This document shows, one piece after another, positions 8,371-17,065 of a stretch of DNA of 64,000 nt. Source of the DNA: an uncultured Lachnospiraceae bacterium (GTDB lineage: Bacteria; Bacillota; Clostridia; Lachnospirales; Lachnospiraceae); contig CACZQN010000006.1 of NCBI GenBank assembly GCA_902783375.1, positions 1 through 64,000 of the forward strand. The letters run 5' to 3'. A model generated the notes under the pieces. That model saw nothing but the letters and a program-made list of their open reading frames with translations. It did not search any database and was not told the origin of the DNA. The translations under genes and the position numbers were made by a program. The stretch's first letter is position 1, and every line of letters starts with the position of its first letter.

Positions 8371-9504
8371 TCATTCATGCTGTCTGTATTCGTTTGGTGT
8401 CATTCCGACCTCTTTTCGGAACAGCTGTGAGAAATAGGAAAAATTGGTAAATCCTGATTTCACCGCGATCAGTGATACGGAAAGGTTTGTATTTTTCAGG
8501 AGCTCTTTTGCCCGGATCATCCGCTCGTTCGTGATGTATTCCTTCAGCCCGTATCCGGTCTGCTTCTTCAGGAGTCTCGTCAGATAATCTTCATTCAGAT
8601 GAACCAGCTCTGCCAGTTCCGCCCGGGACAGATTGTCCTCGAGGTGCTCGTCGATATAGGTGATCACCTGGCGGATCACATCTTCTTCCCCATCCCCGTG
8701 CACTTCTTTTCCTGCACGGGCATACGCTCCCGCCGTAAACCGGACTGCCGCCAGCAGACTCTCGGCACTGCGGTAGGAGGACAGATATTCTTCGAGGCGC
8801 AGACCGTCCGGCTGTCCGAAGAACGCATTATAATCGATCTCATTCTTCTTCGCCGTGGCAACCAGAACAGAATTGTATCTCCAGAAGATCACCTGCAGCA
8901 GCGCTTCTGACGGATTGGGATGTTCCGCAAAGAAGGCAGCAATTCTTTCTGCAATTCTCTGCTCTCTTCCATTCTCCAGGTAGCTCTCCCAGCGGTACAG
9001 GCGCAGTTTGTCGAGGGATACATCCTCCGCATCCAGGAAGCTCGGGGCAGTCTCATCGCTCTCCTCCGTCTGAGCGTCTTCTGCTTCCTCTGCCTGTCTT
9101 TCTTCCTCGTCTGCTTTGCGCAAGGCCTGCTCAGCCTCCACCTGGGCAATTGCCTTCGCCAGGGCCTGTTCGATCTCTTTATATGGGGCCGGCTGGAGCA
9201 CGTAATCGATGCTGCCAAGCCGCAGCGCCTCCTGTGCATAGGAGAATTCTGCATGGGACGTCAGGAAGATCGTCACGATCTGCGATCCTGCATCCCGCAG
9301 GGATGACAGCAGCGCCAGCCCGTTCTCCCGGGGCATCTCGATGTCACAGAGCAGGATATCCACGTCACCTTCAAGGATCTGCTTTCTGGCAGCCGCCGCG
9401 GAGGTTGCAGTCAGGACTTCGCTCACGCCGAGTTCTTTCCAGTTCAGGCCATCCCGGATGCCGGTCACAACATCCGGCTGATCATCAACAACTATCACAC
9501 GCAT
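8371..9504 (-). CDS. YesN-type response regulator with AraC DNA-binding domain
   Basis: 377 residues. The receiver domain (1-120) starts MRVIVVDDQPD and carries the phosphoacceptor Asp in DILLCDIEMPRENG, the switch Thr/Ser in IFLTSHAEFSYAQEAL and a lysine-free YVLQPAP where K is normal, so the conserved receiver lysine appears replaced. A glutamate-rich linker follows (about 125-165). The C-terminal 100 residues form an AraC/XylS double helix-turn-helix (DNLSRAELAELVHLNEDYLT to NFSYFSQLFRKEVGMTPNEY). It is nine bases after the kinase gene and certainly co-transcribed with it. It should activate sugar-uptake genes, most simply the binding-protein gene just downstream. The ribosome binding site is GGAGG, 13 bases before the ATG. 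Confidence 0.9.
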   Translation of the reverse strand: MRVIVVDDQPDVVTGIRDGLNWKELGVSEVLTATSAAAARKQILEGDVDILLCDIEMPRENGLALLSSLRDAGSQIVTIFLTSHAEFSYAQEALRLGSIDYVLQPAPYKEIEQALAKAIAQVEAEQALRKADEEERQAEEAEDAQTEESDETAPSFLDAEDVSLDKLRLYRWESYLENGREQRIAERIAAFFAEHPNPSEALLQVIFWRYNSVLVATAKKNEIDYNAFFGQPDGLRLEEYLSSYRSAESLLAAVRFTAGAYARAGKEVHGDGEEDVIRQVITYIDEHLEDNLSRAELAELVHLNEDYLTRLLKKQTGYGLKEYITNERMIRAKELLKNTNLSVSLIAVKSGFTNFSYFSQLFRKEVGMTPNEYRQHE

Positions 9505-9513
9505 CGGTCTTTC

Positions 9514-11199
9514 TTATTCCTCCTGCTCTTTCTCACTCTTTTTCGGAATCGGGTACAGAATCTCACTGACGGCGCCATCCCGGTTATGTACAAAAAGGCC
9601 GGCATCGGTACCATACTTCAGTTCCAGTCTCCGTTTCAGATTGTAGACGCCCACATGATAGCCGTCTTCGGATGCCTTCTCTCCCTGATTGATCTTTTTC
9701 AGCCACTCCGGGGAATACCCGGCCCCATTGTCCTTTACCTGGATATTGAGATAGGTGTTCTGCTCATCCTGCAGCGCGTCCACCGTCACGTCGATCTTCA
9801 GAATCCGGTCCGGTTCCGCATAATGAATCGAATTCTCGACGAAGGTCTGAATCATCAGCGGAATCCCCGGTGCATCCCGGAGCGCATCATCCTTCACCGT
9901 ACAGGTATATTCAATCGGAATACTCTTTGTATTTCTCTGCAGATTCACATAATCGCCGGTGAAATCCAGTTCTTCCCCGAGGGTCACTTCGTCGAAATTG
10001 TTTCGGAAGATATACCGGAAATACCGCGATGTCTCGATGATCATCTCCTCGAGTTTCTCATATTTTTTCTGCTGTGCAAGCGCGTAGTAGGTCTTCAGGC
10101 AGTTCAGGAAGAAATGCGGCCGGATCTGCAGCTGCAGATACTGGAGTTTGGATTTCTGCTCCGAGATCTCCTTCTCATAGGCCTGGATTCTAAGTTCACT
10201 GATCTGGTCCATCATCTGGTTGAACTCGCTGGCGATCTCCCGGTACTCCGTCAGCGGCATCGCCTCGTCCATCCGCACCGTTACATCTCCGCCCTCGATC
10301 TGCCCGATGGTGCCGGAGATCTTCCCGAGCGGCTTCACGAAATCTCTGCGGATCAGCAGATAGCTCACCAGGAACAGTCCGACCACCAGCAGGAGGATCA
10401 GCAGGATCAGGATCATGGTCAGATTGGAAAATGCCCCGCCGCCGGTCATCACCAGCACAGCCGTCACGTTCGATCCTTCAACATCTTCCGCAAATACCAG
10501 CGCATGTCCGACATGCTGCGGAACATCCTCCGCCCTCCGGATCTCCTGCAGCTGATAGGCTTCAGCGATTTCCTTCCCCAGAAAAGCCTTCCCTTCTGCA
10601 AAGAACATCATCTGGGTCGTTCCAGTGCCTCTTTGTTCCGAATCCGTCGCGGTTCTATCTGCGATCGACGGATAGTCCAGAAATACGGTCAGGGACACAC
10701 CGCCATCCCGCAGTGTTTTCCGGAGATATGGCTTCTTCACCGCCTGAACAGCCTCAAACTGTGTGACCGCCGTATCATTTTCCGCAACCTCATTCCACAG
10801 AAAGCTTTTGTCATCAAAACTGACATCATTCTGAAAGACATGGGCTATGTTGCTCCCGGAATACAGCATCACATAGCCGGCAATCAGCGGCTGCAGGGTG
10901 ATCTGATTGCGCATCATATTCTGCAGCTCGTGCATGGCTCCAAGCCGGATATAATCTTTTCTCGCTGTGCGGAGTGCCTGCGTCGCATCTGCATTCAGGA
11001 CGATCTGCGTCAGGTTCTGATTCGACAGCCGGATCAGTTCCTCGAGATCCTCGACATAGCCGGACAGCATCTCCGCGCCGCTCGCCCGCAGTCTCGCCTC
11101 ACTGACCTGATACTGATAGACGGAGAAAGTTCCGAGTGCTGCGGCGATGACAAAATAGCCCACCAACAGAATGAAGGTGATCTTTCTCTGAAATCGCAT
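9514..11199 (-). CDS. YesM-type sensor histidine kinase
   Basis: 561 residues: a first transmembrane helix (about 8-28), an extracellular sensing region (about 30-265), a second helix (LTMILILLILLLVVGLFLVS), a HAMP linker, a His_kinase domain and a HATPase_c domain. The phospho-histidine motif reads IRPHFFLNCLKTY, where the family normally has NPHFLYNTL. The ATPase motifs are QTFVENSIHYA (N box) and KDNGAGYSPEW (G1). The partner is the AraC-type regulator nine bases downstream. It is upstream of an orphan sugar-binding lipoprotein and downstream of an esterase gene, which points to control of carbohydrate or ester utilisation. The start has GGAGGGTCTCG directly upstream. Confidence 0.9.
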   Translation of the reverse strand: MRFQRKITFILLVGYFVIAAALGTFSVYQYQVSEARLRASGAEMLSGYVEDLEELIRLSNQNLTQIVLNADATQALRTARKDYIRLGAMHELQNMMRNQITLQPLIAGYVMLYSGSNIAHVFQNDVSFDDKSFLWNEVAENDTAVTQFEAVQAVKKPYLRKTLRDGGVSLTVFLDYPSIADRTATDSEQRGTGTTQMMFFAEGKAFLGKEIAEAYQLQEIRRAEDVPQHVGHALVFAEDVEGSNVTAVLVMTGGGAFSNLTMILILLILLLVVGLFLVSYLLIRRDFVKPLGKISGTIGQIEGGDVTVRMDEAMPLTEYREIASEFNQMMDQISELRIQAYEKEISEQKSKLQYLQLQIRPHFFLNCLKTYYALAQQKKYEKLEEMIIETSRYFRYIFRNNFDEVTLGEELDFTGDYVNLQRNTKSIPIEYTCTVKDDALRDAPGIPLMIQTFVENSIHYAEPDRILKIDVTVDALQDEQNTYLNIQVKDNGAGYSPEWLKKINQGEKASEDGYHVGVYNLKRRLELKYGTDAGLFVHNRDGAVSEILYPIPKKSEKEQEE

Positions 11200-11265
11200 C
11201 GAGACCCTCCTTTCTGCCGGTGGGCGTAGTCTGCTGTCAGCCCTGAACCGTCCCGAAACTGTCCG

Positions 11266-12261
11266 TCACAGGTTCAGATGTTTTCTGTAAAATGCATCGA
11301 TGATATCCACGACTTCGTCGGTCCAGAATTCCGGGCCGCCGTGGTCGGAGCCGGCAAGATAATAAAGTTCCACATCCTTGCCGCATTCCTTCAGTTTCCG
11401 GTAAAGATCGAGACTCTGCACCGGATTGACCGTCTTGTCCTTCGTCCCGTGGAAAATCAGCACCGGGGCAATCTCCGTCTCCGGGTGAATGTTGCACTCG
11501 ATCGAAAGCTGTTCGATCAGCTCCGGATGTTCGAGGAGATTCACATGTCCCATCTCCATACCCTCCGGGCTGTCCGGCATATGATGGTTCACCGTCGTCG
11601 GGAAGCCGTCCATCCGCACTGCAGAAACGGATCCGTAGAAGTTCACGATGGCCGGTACTTCCGCAGAAACACCTGGGAACAGGTTCGCCGGGCCCTCATC
11701 GTCGTGGAGGATGCCCGCTTCCATTGCCGTATGTCCGCCGGACGAATTGCCTGCAAGGACGATCTTCTCCGGATCAACGCCGAATTCCTTCGCATGCACA
11801 CGCATGAAACGGATCGCATTTCTCGCATCCTCGGCCGGTGCCGGGAACGATGCGATTCCGCTGTGACGGTATTCGACGATGGCCACGACATAGCCCCGTG
11901 CGCACATTCTGGCAACATCCACCACACTGCCATAGACATTCTGTTTCATCCAGGCACTTCCCTGGACGTAGACCATGCAGGGACGCTTTGCCGGGTTCTC
12001 CGGCCGCTTTCCTTCTGCAAATGCAGCACGCATCAGCGGCTCCTGCGCAACTCTTTCCTCCCGTGTATTCGGGACAACGATCTGCAGGTGCAGGGTCACA
12101 TCCCCGATCTTCGCATATTCGACATCATGCATGTACATCGTCCCGGGCTCTTTTCCGGTCGTCTGAAGGACATGGACGCCTTCTGCTTCGATGCCCTTCG
12201 CCTCTTCGCGGTCCAGAAAATCCGGATATTCTTCGTAACTCCAGTTCTTTACTTCAATCAT
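11266..12261 (-). CDS. Alpha/beta hydrolase, BD-FAE-like esterase
   Basis: A 331-residue cytoplasmic esterase. The triad can be read: nucleophile in LAGNSSGGHT, acid in FHGTKDKTVNP, histidine in AGSDHGGPEFW. The oxyanion segment is VYVQGSAWMKQ, with a non-standard Q-G-S in place of the usual HGGG/HGGxW. This is the arrangement of feruloyl/acetyl esterases related to BD-FAE and Abhydrolase_3. It lies in a run with an MFS carrier (54 bases upstream) and the sensor kinase (66 bases downstream), all minus strand. A role in cutting acyl groups from an imported sugar or phenolic ester is inferred from context. Confidence 0.82.
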   Translation of the reverse strand: MIEVKNWSYEEYPDFLDREEAKGIEAEGVHVLQTTGKEPGTMYMHDVEYAKIGDVTLHLQIVVPNTREERVAQEPLMRAAFAEGKRPENPAKRPCMVYVQGSAWMKQNVYGSVVDVARMCARGYVVAIVEYRHSGIASFPAPAEDARNAIRFMRVHAKEFGVDPEKIVLAGNSSGGHTAMEAGILHDDEGPANLFPGVSAEVPAIVNFYGSVSAVRMDGFPTTVNHHMPDSPEGMEMGHVNLLEHPELIEQLSIECNIHPETEIAPVLIFHGTKDKTVNPVQSLDLYRKLKECGKDVELYYLAGSDHGGPEFWTDEVVDIIDAFYRKHLNL

Positions 12262-12315
12262 AGCAGCCTCCGTATTTCATCATGATTCGTTCCATAGATT
12301 CAGCAGGGACCTTTC

Positions 12316-13533
12316 TCACTTTTCTTCTCTCCCGAATTCTTTCCGGTACAGAAGCAGGAAAATCAGATAGAACGCATATGTCAGGATCCCCAGGGCGAGG
12401 ATCACCATGCCCGGTACCCTGTAGCCGCCGCTGATGTTCTGGATCGTCCCAATCAGGGACGGGAACAGCGCACTGAACAGGGCATTGAAGTTCATCATGC
12501 CGTAATTCTCAGCAAAATGCTCACTGCCAAACAGCGTTCTCGTAATCAGCGGAATCGTACTCGCATTGCCGCCAAATGCCAGCATCGCCAGGACCGAGCC
12601 GATGATATAGATCACGACCGTCCCGCTCAGAATCCCGATGCACACCACGATCGCCGCTGCCAGCCCGAACGTGCAGATCAGAACCCAGGTCGCCATCATA
12701 CCGATCCGGTCAAAGATCATCCCCCAGACCATCCTGGCACTGCCATTTGCGATGGCATTGATGCTGACCATCGTGGTGGCCAGCGCCGTCGTTGCCAGCA
12801 TCTCCTCCGTCATAATCGGAGACGTATGGTTGATGACCGCCAGCCCGATTCCGCCGATGAGCACCACCAGTGCGAAATACACATAGAACAGCGGCATCCG
12901 CAGCATCTTCCCGGTCTCGATCTCCTTATGGGCTTCCACCACACGCAGCTTCTGCTTCGGCAGTTCCCGGTACTCCTCCATATTCGGGTAGCGGATAAAG
13001 AAGCTCACCAGAAACAGTCCCGTAAAACAGATCAGGCCGATCACCCGGAATGCCATCTGCACGCCCAGCACCCCGATCAGTTTCGCCACGACCGGGCTCA
13101 GGAATGCCGAGGAAAATGCATAGCACATCACGAGAATTCCCGTTGCGGTTCCCGTCATATCCGGAAACCACGACGGCACCACGGAGATCAGGATATTGTA
13201 CCCCATGCCGATCCCGATCCCGGCAATCAGGCTATACGTCAGGTACAGCAGCGCAATATGTCTTGTAAATCCGGACAGCAGCAGCCCGCAGCCGACAAAC
13301 AGCGCCGCCATCTTCATCAACACACCGACCTTCAGTTTCTTTGCCAGCTGCCCGACGAGCAGGACACCGATGGAAAACATCGCGCAGCACACCGTAAATG
13401 CCAGGGATGTGGCGGTTCTGGAATACCCGAAGGCCTTCTCAAGCGGAACAACGAATACGCCCCAGGCGTAACTGACACCCAGACACAGGAAGCCCAGACA
13501 TCCCATGGCCAGATACAAAAATCTCTTTTTCAT
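12316..13533 (-). CDS. MFS transporter, oxalate/formate antiporter (OFA)-like
   Basis: A 405-residue integral membrane carrier with 12 predicted helices in two six-helix halves and a central cytoplasmic loop near MEEYRELPKQKLRVVEAHK. The N-terminus (LGVSYAWGVFVVPLEKAFGYSR) and the loop 2-3 segment are typical of OFA-type monocarboxylate carriers (OxlT and lactate/formate relatives). Substrates in this family are small organic acids. It sits between MBL-hydrolase and esterase genes with 26- and 54-base spacers, so it may move an acid released by the hydrolases or import the substrate. It has no obvious regulatory feature of its own. Confidence 0.85.
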   Translation of the reverse strand: MKKRFLYLAMGCLGFLCLGVSYAWGVFVVPLEKAFGYSRTATSLAFTVCCAMFSIGVLLVGQLAKKLKVGVLMKMAALFVGCGLLLSGFTRHIALLYLTYSLIAGIGIGMGYNILISVVPSWFPDMTGTATGILVMCYAFSSAFLSPVVAKLIGVLGVQMAFRVIGLICFTGLFLVSFFIRYPNMEEYRELPKQKLRVVEAHKEIETGKMLRMPLFYVYFALVVLIGGIGLAVINHTSPIMTEEMLATTALATTMVSINAIANGSARMVWGMIFDRIGMMATWVLICTFGLAAAIVVCIGILSGTVVIYIIGSVLAMLAFGGNASTIPLITRTLFGSEHFAENYGMMNFNALFSALFPSLIGTIQNISGGYRVPGMVILALGILTYAFYLIFLLLYRKEFGREEK

Positions 13534-13559
13534 TTCTTTTTCCTGTCTGTTCCTTTATG

Positions 13560-14375
13560 TTACTGCCGGATAATGATCGATGCACCGCCGTACTGGTATC
13601 TGTACAGATTGCCGCCGCCGAACACCGGGAAGTCTCTCGATCCCGGTCCCATACCATATCCGGCAAGATCCGGCTCCGGCTGCAGTTCTTCTGCCAGGAC
13701 CTTCTTGTCCAGTTCGATGTAATCAAAAAGATACTGCGGGATCAGCGGGTTCCCGTTGTGGCACGGCCAGATCGCCTTGATTTCATCCGCATGCGCCGCA
13801 AGCTTTTCCATGGTTGCCAGATGCATCTGCACCGTCTCCTGCCAGCTTCTGTCGCGGCGCATCAGCAGCACCTGCCCGGCTTCCAGTTCATCCCCGGAAT
13901 ACAGGGCGCCGGTGGACTCATCCAGATACGCCATGCTGCCGAGATGATGCGCGCCGATGTGGATGCAGAGAATCTTCCTTCCGCCCAGGTCGATGATATC
14001 CCCGTCGTGCAGGGCATGAACAGTATAGTCCGGATGCGGCATCTTCTCAAAGCGGGCCTGCATCTCTTCTCCAAAGGCATGTTTGCAGTCCTCTGCAGCC
14101 TCTTCACTCATCCACGCCTCTTCCCAGAAGGCATTGCCGCCCGTATGGTCAAAATGACCGTGCGTGTTCGCCACCATGACCGGCTTGTCGGTAATTCCCT
14201 CGACAAATTCGCGGAGATTCCCTTCGCCGTACATCGTATCAATCAGCAGTGCCTTCTCCTCTCCGATCAGAAGATGTGCACAGACACTGTTCTTATACTG
14301 CAGGACCCAGGTATTCTTCATCACCTGCCATTTCCCGTAGATCAATCCTTTTTCATCAATATTATCTGCTCTCAT
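13560..14375 (-). CDS. MBL-fold metallo-hydrolase, first gene of the cluster
   Basis: A 271-residue metallo-beta-lactamase-fold enzyme with motifs NTHGHFDHTGG (HxHxDH), HIGAHHLGS, YSGDELEAG and WPCHNGNP. No signal peptide. Start ATG 14375 follows GGAGAGG; the frame remains open for 19 more codons without a site. It is the first gene after a consensus promoter (14438-14466) and probably heads the transcript that continues through the MFS carrier, esterase, kinase and regulator. It is about as similar to the MBL protein at 5699-6586 as two distinct family members would be, not a recent duplicate. Substrate unknown. Confidence 0.85.
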   Translation of the reverse strand: MRADNIDEKGLIYGKWQVMKNTWVLQYKNSVCAHLLIGEEKALLIDTMYGEGNLREFVEGITDKPVMVANTHGHFDHTGGNAFWEEAWMSEEAAEDCKHAFGEEMQARFEKMPHPDYTVHALHDGDIIDLGGRKILCIHIGAHHLGSMAYLDESTGALYSGDELEAGQVLLMRRDRSWQETVQMHLATMEKLAAHADEIKAIWPCHNGNPLIPQYLFDYIELDKKVLAEELQPEPDLAGYGMGPGSRDFPVFGGGNLYRYQYGGASIIIRQ

Positions 14376-14437
14376 TGCTTTTCCTCTCCTTCTCCTTACT
14401 GAAACCAAAAGCGCAGTTACACAAAATATCACTTGTA

Positions 14438-14466
14438 ATCATACCCCTAGAATCCCCTCTGTGCAA
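14438..14466 (-). promoter_or_regulatory. Promoter of the leftward hydrolase/MFS/sensor cluster
   Basis: On the minus strand, TTGCAC (14461-14466) and TATGAT (14438-14443) are separated by exactly 17 bases, 63 bases upstream of ATG 14375. It is back-to-back with the plus-strand promoter 23 bases away. Confidence 0.75.
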
Positions 14467-14488
14467 GTAAAAGTTCTCCCCGTTTACC

Positions 14489-14517
14489 TTGCACCGCGGC
14501 GTCTTCTCTGCTATACT
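14489..14517 (+). promoter_or_regulatory. Promoter of the beta-helix gene
   Basis: TTGCAC (14489-14494), a 17-base spacer and TATACT (14512-14517), 65 bases upstream of ATG 14582. Both divergent promoters use the same TTGCAC -35, which fits coordinated control from the 22 bases between them. Confidence 0.8.
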
Positions 14518-14581
14518 TTTTCTGTAACGAAATGCGGAATATTCCTGCATTTCAGAGATTGGTTTATGGAGGATTGATACA

Positions 14582-16609
14582 ATGACGATTTATGTGAATG
14601 CTGCTGCCCCGAAGCAGGGCAACGGCAGCAAAGAACTGCCTTTCAAGCACATCAATGACGCTGCGAAGATCGCAATGCCGGGTGATACCGTGCTTGTGGC
14701 ACCGGGGATCTACAGAGAATATGTGAATCCGGTTCATGCCGGTACGGAAGATGCGCGCATCACGTATAAGAGCGAAGTTCCTCTCGGCGCCGTCATCACC
14801 GGTGGTGAGGAAGTCAAGGACTGGAAGCCATATGTGGCTGCAGACGGCTCTGCAACGACTGTATGGGTTGCACGGATCAACAACGGCGTATTCGGCGACT
14901 ACAATCCTTATACGACAGTTGTAGGCGGCGACTGGTATTTCGCGACCGATAAGCGCCACACCGGTTCGGTCTATCTGAACAACCGCTCTCTCTACGAGGC
15001 GCTGACACTCGAGGAGTGTATCGCCGGCAAGGTCTACGAACCATCCTGGGAGCCGGAGTATTCCATTTATAAGTGGTATGCGGAACAGGAAGGCGATGAG
15101 ACGGTCATCTATGCGAATTTCCAGGATAAGAATCCGAATGAGGAGAATGTCGAAATCAATGTCCGCCGCCGCTGCTTCTTCCCGGACAAGACCGGTGTCA
15201 GCTACATCACCGTTCAGGGCTTCAAGATCAACAAGGCAGCAACCACCTGGGCACCGCCTGCAGCTTTCCAGGACGGCATGATCGGCCCGCACTGGTCCAA
15301 GTGCTGGATCATCGAGGACTGCGAGATCTCCGATTCCAAGTGCGCCGGTATCTCCATCGGAAAATACTACGATCCGGAGAATGATCATTATTTCACCAAC
15401 AAACATGTCAAGAGCCCGACCCAGATGGAACGTGACGCGGTCTGCCGCGGACAGTACCATGGCTGGCTGAAGGAGAATGTCGGTTCCCATATCATCCGCC
15501 GCAACCACATCTATCACTGCGAGCAGGGCGGTATCATCGGAAGAATGGGCTGTGTCTTCTCCATCATCGAGGACAACCACATTCATAACATCAACAACAT
15601 GCAGGAGCTCGGCGGTGCTGAGATCGCCGGCATCAAGCTGCACGCAGCCATCGATGTCATCTTCCGCCGCAACCACATCCACCACTCCACCATGGGCATC
15701 TGGTGCGACTGGCAGGCACAGGGCACCCGCATCACGCAGAACCTGCTGCATGACAACATGCGTCCGGAGAGCGCTTCCTCGCTCGGCGGCGGCATGATGA
15801 GCCAGGATATCTTCGTCGAAGTCGGCCATGGCCCGACCCTGATTGATAACAACGTCCTGCTCTCGAAGGCTTCCCTGCGGATCGCCACCCAGGGTGTCGC
15901 CATGGTGCACAACCTGATCCTCGGTGCGCTGACTGCAGTCGGCGGCGGCACCGATAATGAAGTCAACGGCAAGAATCAGCCGCGCTATACACCGTATCAT
16001 TTCCCGCACAGAACCGAGGTCATGGGCTTCATGTCCATCCTGCACGGTGACAACCGCTTCTACAACAACATCTTCGTCCAGAAATGGCCAGTCGTTGCTG
16101 TTGAGGTAAAGGAGGACATGGGCTTCCGCATGGCCGATAATCAGGAAGTCGGCACCGCTGTCTGGGATGAATATCCGACCTATGACGAGTGGATCAGCCA
16201 CTTTGAGATCGGACAGCCTGCCAATATGTTCAAGCTCGGCGCTTATCACTTCGATCATCTTCCGGTCTGGTCTGAAGGAAATGCATATTTCAACGGTGCA
16301 AAGGTCTGGAAGCATGAGCAGAACTATCTTCTCGATGAAGAGGCCGGCAAGATCTATGTCAATCTGAAGGAAGATGCAGACGGCCACTGCTGCCTTGACA
16401 CGAACGTCTATGACTTCCTCGGCGATTTCAAGGACGGCATCATCACCTCCGATACCCTCGGCGAGGCATTCGAGCCGGAAGAACGCTACGAGAATCCGGA
16501 CGGCACAGACATCATCTTTGATTCCGATTACTTCGGTGATCACAGAGGTGTTGCCCCGATCCCGGGACCATTCGCAAGCGCAGAAGGTGCGAAGAAAGTT
16601 CTCTGGTAA
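14582..16609 (+). CDS. Right-handed parallel beta-helix protein, probable polysaccharide lyase/hydrolase relative
   Basis: 675 residues beginning MTIYVNAAAPKQGNGSKELP, the N-terminal cap seen in secreted and cytoplasmic beta-helix enzymes (DUF1565-like start: YVnpsgsDsnpGT pattern). The centre has many rungs with the asparagine/histidine pattern of pectate-lyase-like helices, for example IIRRNHIYHCEQGGI, IIEDNHIHNINNM, VIFRRNHIHHSTMGI and DNNVLLSKASLRIA. No signal peptide is visible, so the substrate is probably an imported oligosaccharide. The ribosome binding site GGAGG lies 9 bases before the ATG. It has its own strong promoter, divergent from the esterase/MFS cluster, and its own terminator. 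Beta-helix enzymes of this form include lyases, epimerases and glycoside hydrolases; the reaction is not readable. Confidence 0.75.
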   Translation: MTIYVNAAAPKQGNGSKELPFKHINDAAKIAMPGDTVLVAPGIYREYVNPVHAGTEDARITYKSEVPLGAVITGGEEVKDWKPYVAADGSATTVWVARINNGVFGDYNPYTTVVGGDWYFATDKRHTGSVYLNNRSLYEALTLEECIAGKVYEPSWEPEYSIYKWYAEQEGDETVIYANFQDKNPNEENVEINVRRRCFFPDKTGVSYITVQGFKINKAATTWAPPAAFQDGMIGPHWSKCWIIEDCEISDSKCAGISIGKYYDPENDHYFTNKHVKSPTQMERDAVCRGQYHGWLKENVGSHIIRRNHIYHCEQGGIIGRMGCVFSIIEDNHIHNINNMQELGGAEIAGIKLHAAIDVIFRRNHIHHSTMGIWCDWQAQGTRITQNLLHDNMRPESASSLGGGMMSQDIFVEVGHGPTLIDNNVLLSKASLRIATQGVAMVHNLILGALTAVGGGTDNEVNGKNQPRYTPYHFPHRTEVMGFMSILHGDNRFYNNIFVQKWPVVAVEVKEDMGFRMADNQEVGTAVWDEYPTYDEWISHFEIGQPANMFKLGAYHFDHLPVWSEGNAYFNGAKVWKHEQNYLLDEEAGKIYVNLKEDADGHCCLDTNVYDFLGDFKDGIITSDTLGEAFEPEERYENPDGTDIIFDSDYFGDHRGVAPIPGPFASAEGAKKVLW

Positions 16610-16645
16610 TACTGGAATCTGAGCCAATATAAACGGCAGATAATA

Positions 16646-16690
16646 ACTCCCCGCAATATGCTGTGCCGGCATATTGCGGGGAGTCTTTCT
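16646..16690 (+). terminator. Terminator of the beta-helix gene
   Basis: Perfect 15-bp arms (ACTCCCCGCAATATG at 16646-16660 and its complement at 16670-16684) with a 9-base loop, then CTTTCTTGTG. Located 37 bases after the stop codon. Confidence 0.85.
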
Positions 16691-16719
16691 TGTGCTATTT
16701 ATTCTCAGAGTGCTCTTTA

Positions 16720-16905
16720 TCAGCAGAAATTGTGATAGAACTCCAGCATTCTCTCAACCCATCCCTTCTGGGATGTTGCAGAACCAAGGCCAAAGCCATG
16801 CCCGCCGGTCGGTCCGCTGATCACCATATACGGAACGCGGTTCTTCTCTGCCGCATCGAAACAAGCGGGTACTCCGGAAAGAGCATCTTTGCCTGTGGAA
16901 TACCG
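16720..16905 (-). pseudogene. C-terminal remnant of an alpha/beta hydrolase
   Basis: Only the last 60 or so residues of an esterase/lipase-type hydrolase remain: DALSGVPACFDAAEKNRVPY, then a catalytic-His-like PTGGHGFGLG and WVERMLEFYHNF before the stop. No nucleophile or oxyanion part exists upstream, because that DNA is the promoter region of the divergently oriented acyltransferase gene. A 5' truncation is therefore inferred. No ribosome binding site is seen. Confidence 0.55.
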
Positions 16906-16943
16906 CAATGCCTTGCACCGTGACCGACTGGCAAGAATCAACA

Positions 16944-16972
16944 TTGCCCTCTCCCACTTTCTGTGGTATGAT
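16944..16972 (+). promoter_or_regulatory. Promoter of the acyltransferase/DUF6320 pair
   Basis: TTGCCC (16944-16949), a 17-base spacer and TATGAT (16967-16972), about 94 bases before ATG 17066. It lies inside the truncated hydrolase remnant's former coding region. Confidence 0.7.
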
Positions 16973-17065
16973 ACAACATGTTCCCAACCAGGACCGACAA
17001 GACATCGAACAAAAGCAGCAGAAAGCTACTTGATGAAAAAAGCGGAAAGGAGGATGCTGTCTGCG

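Noticed and set aside
14564-16672. A 702-codon open frame antisense to the beta-helix gene
   Set aside because: It mirrors the codon bias of the real gene, has no recognisable motif and no ribosome binding site, and covers the promoter-proximal and terminator regions of the plus-strand gene.
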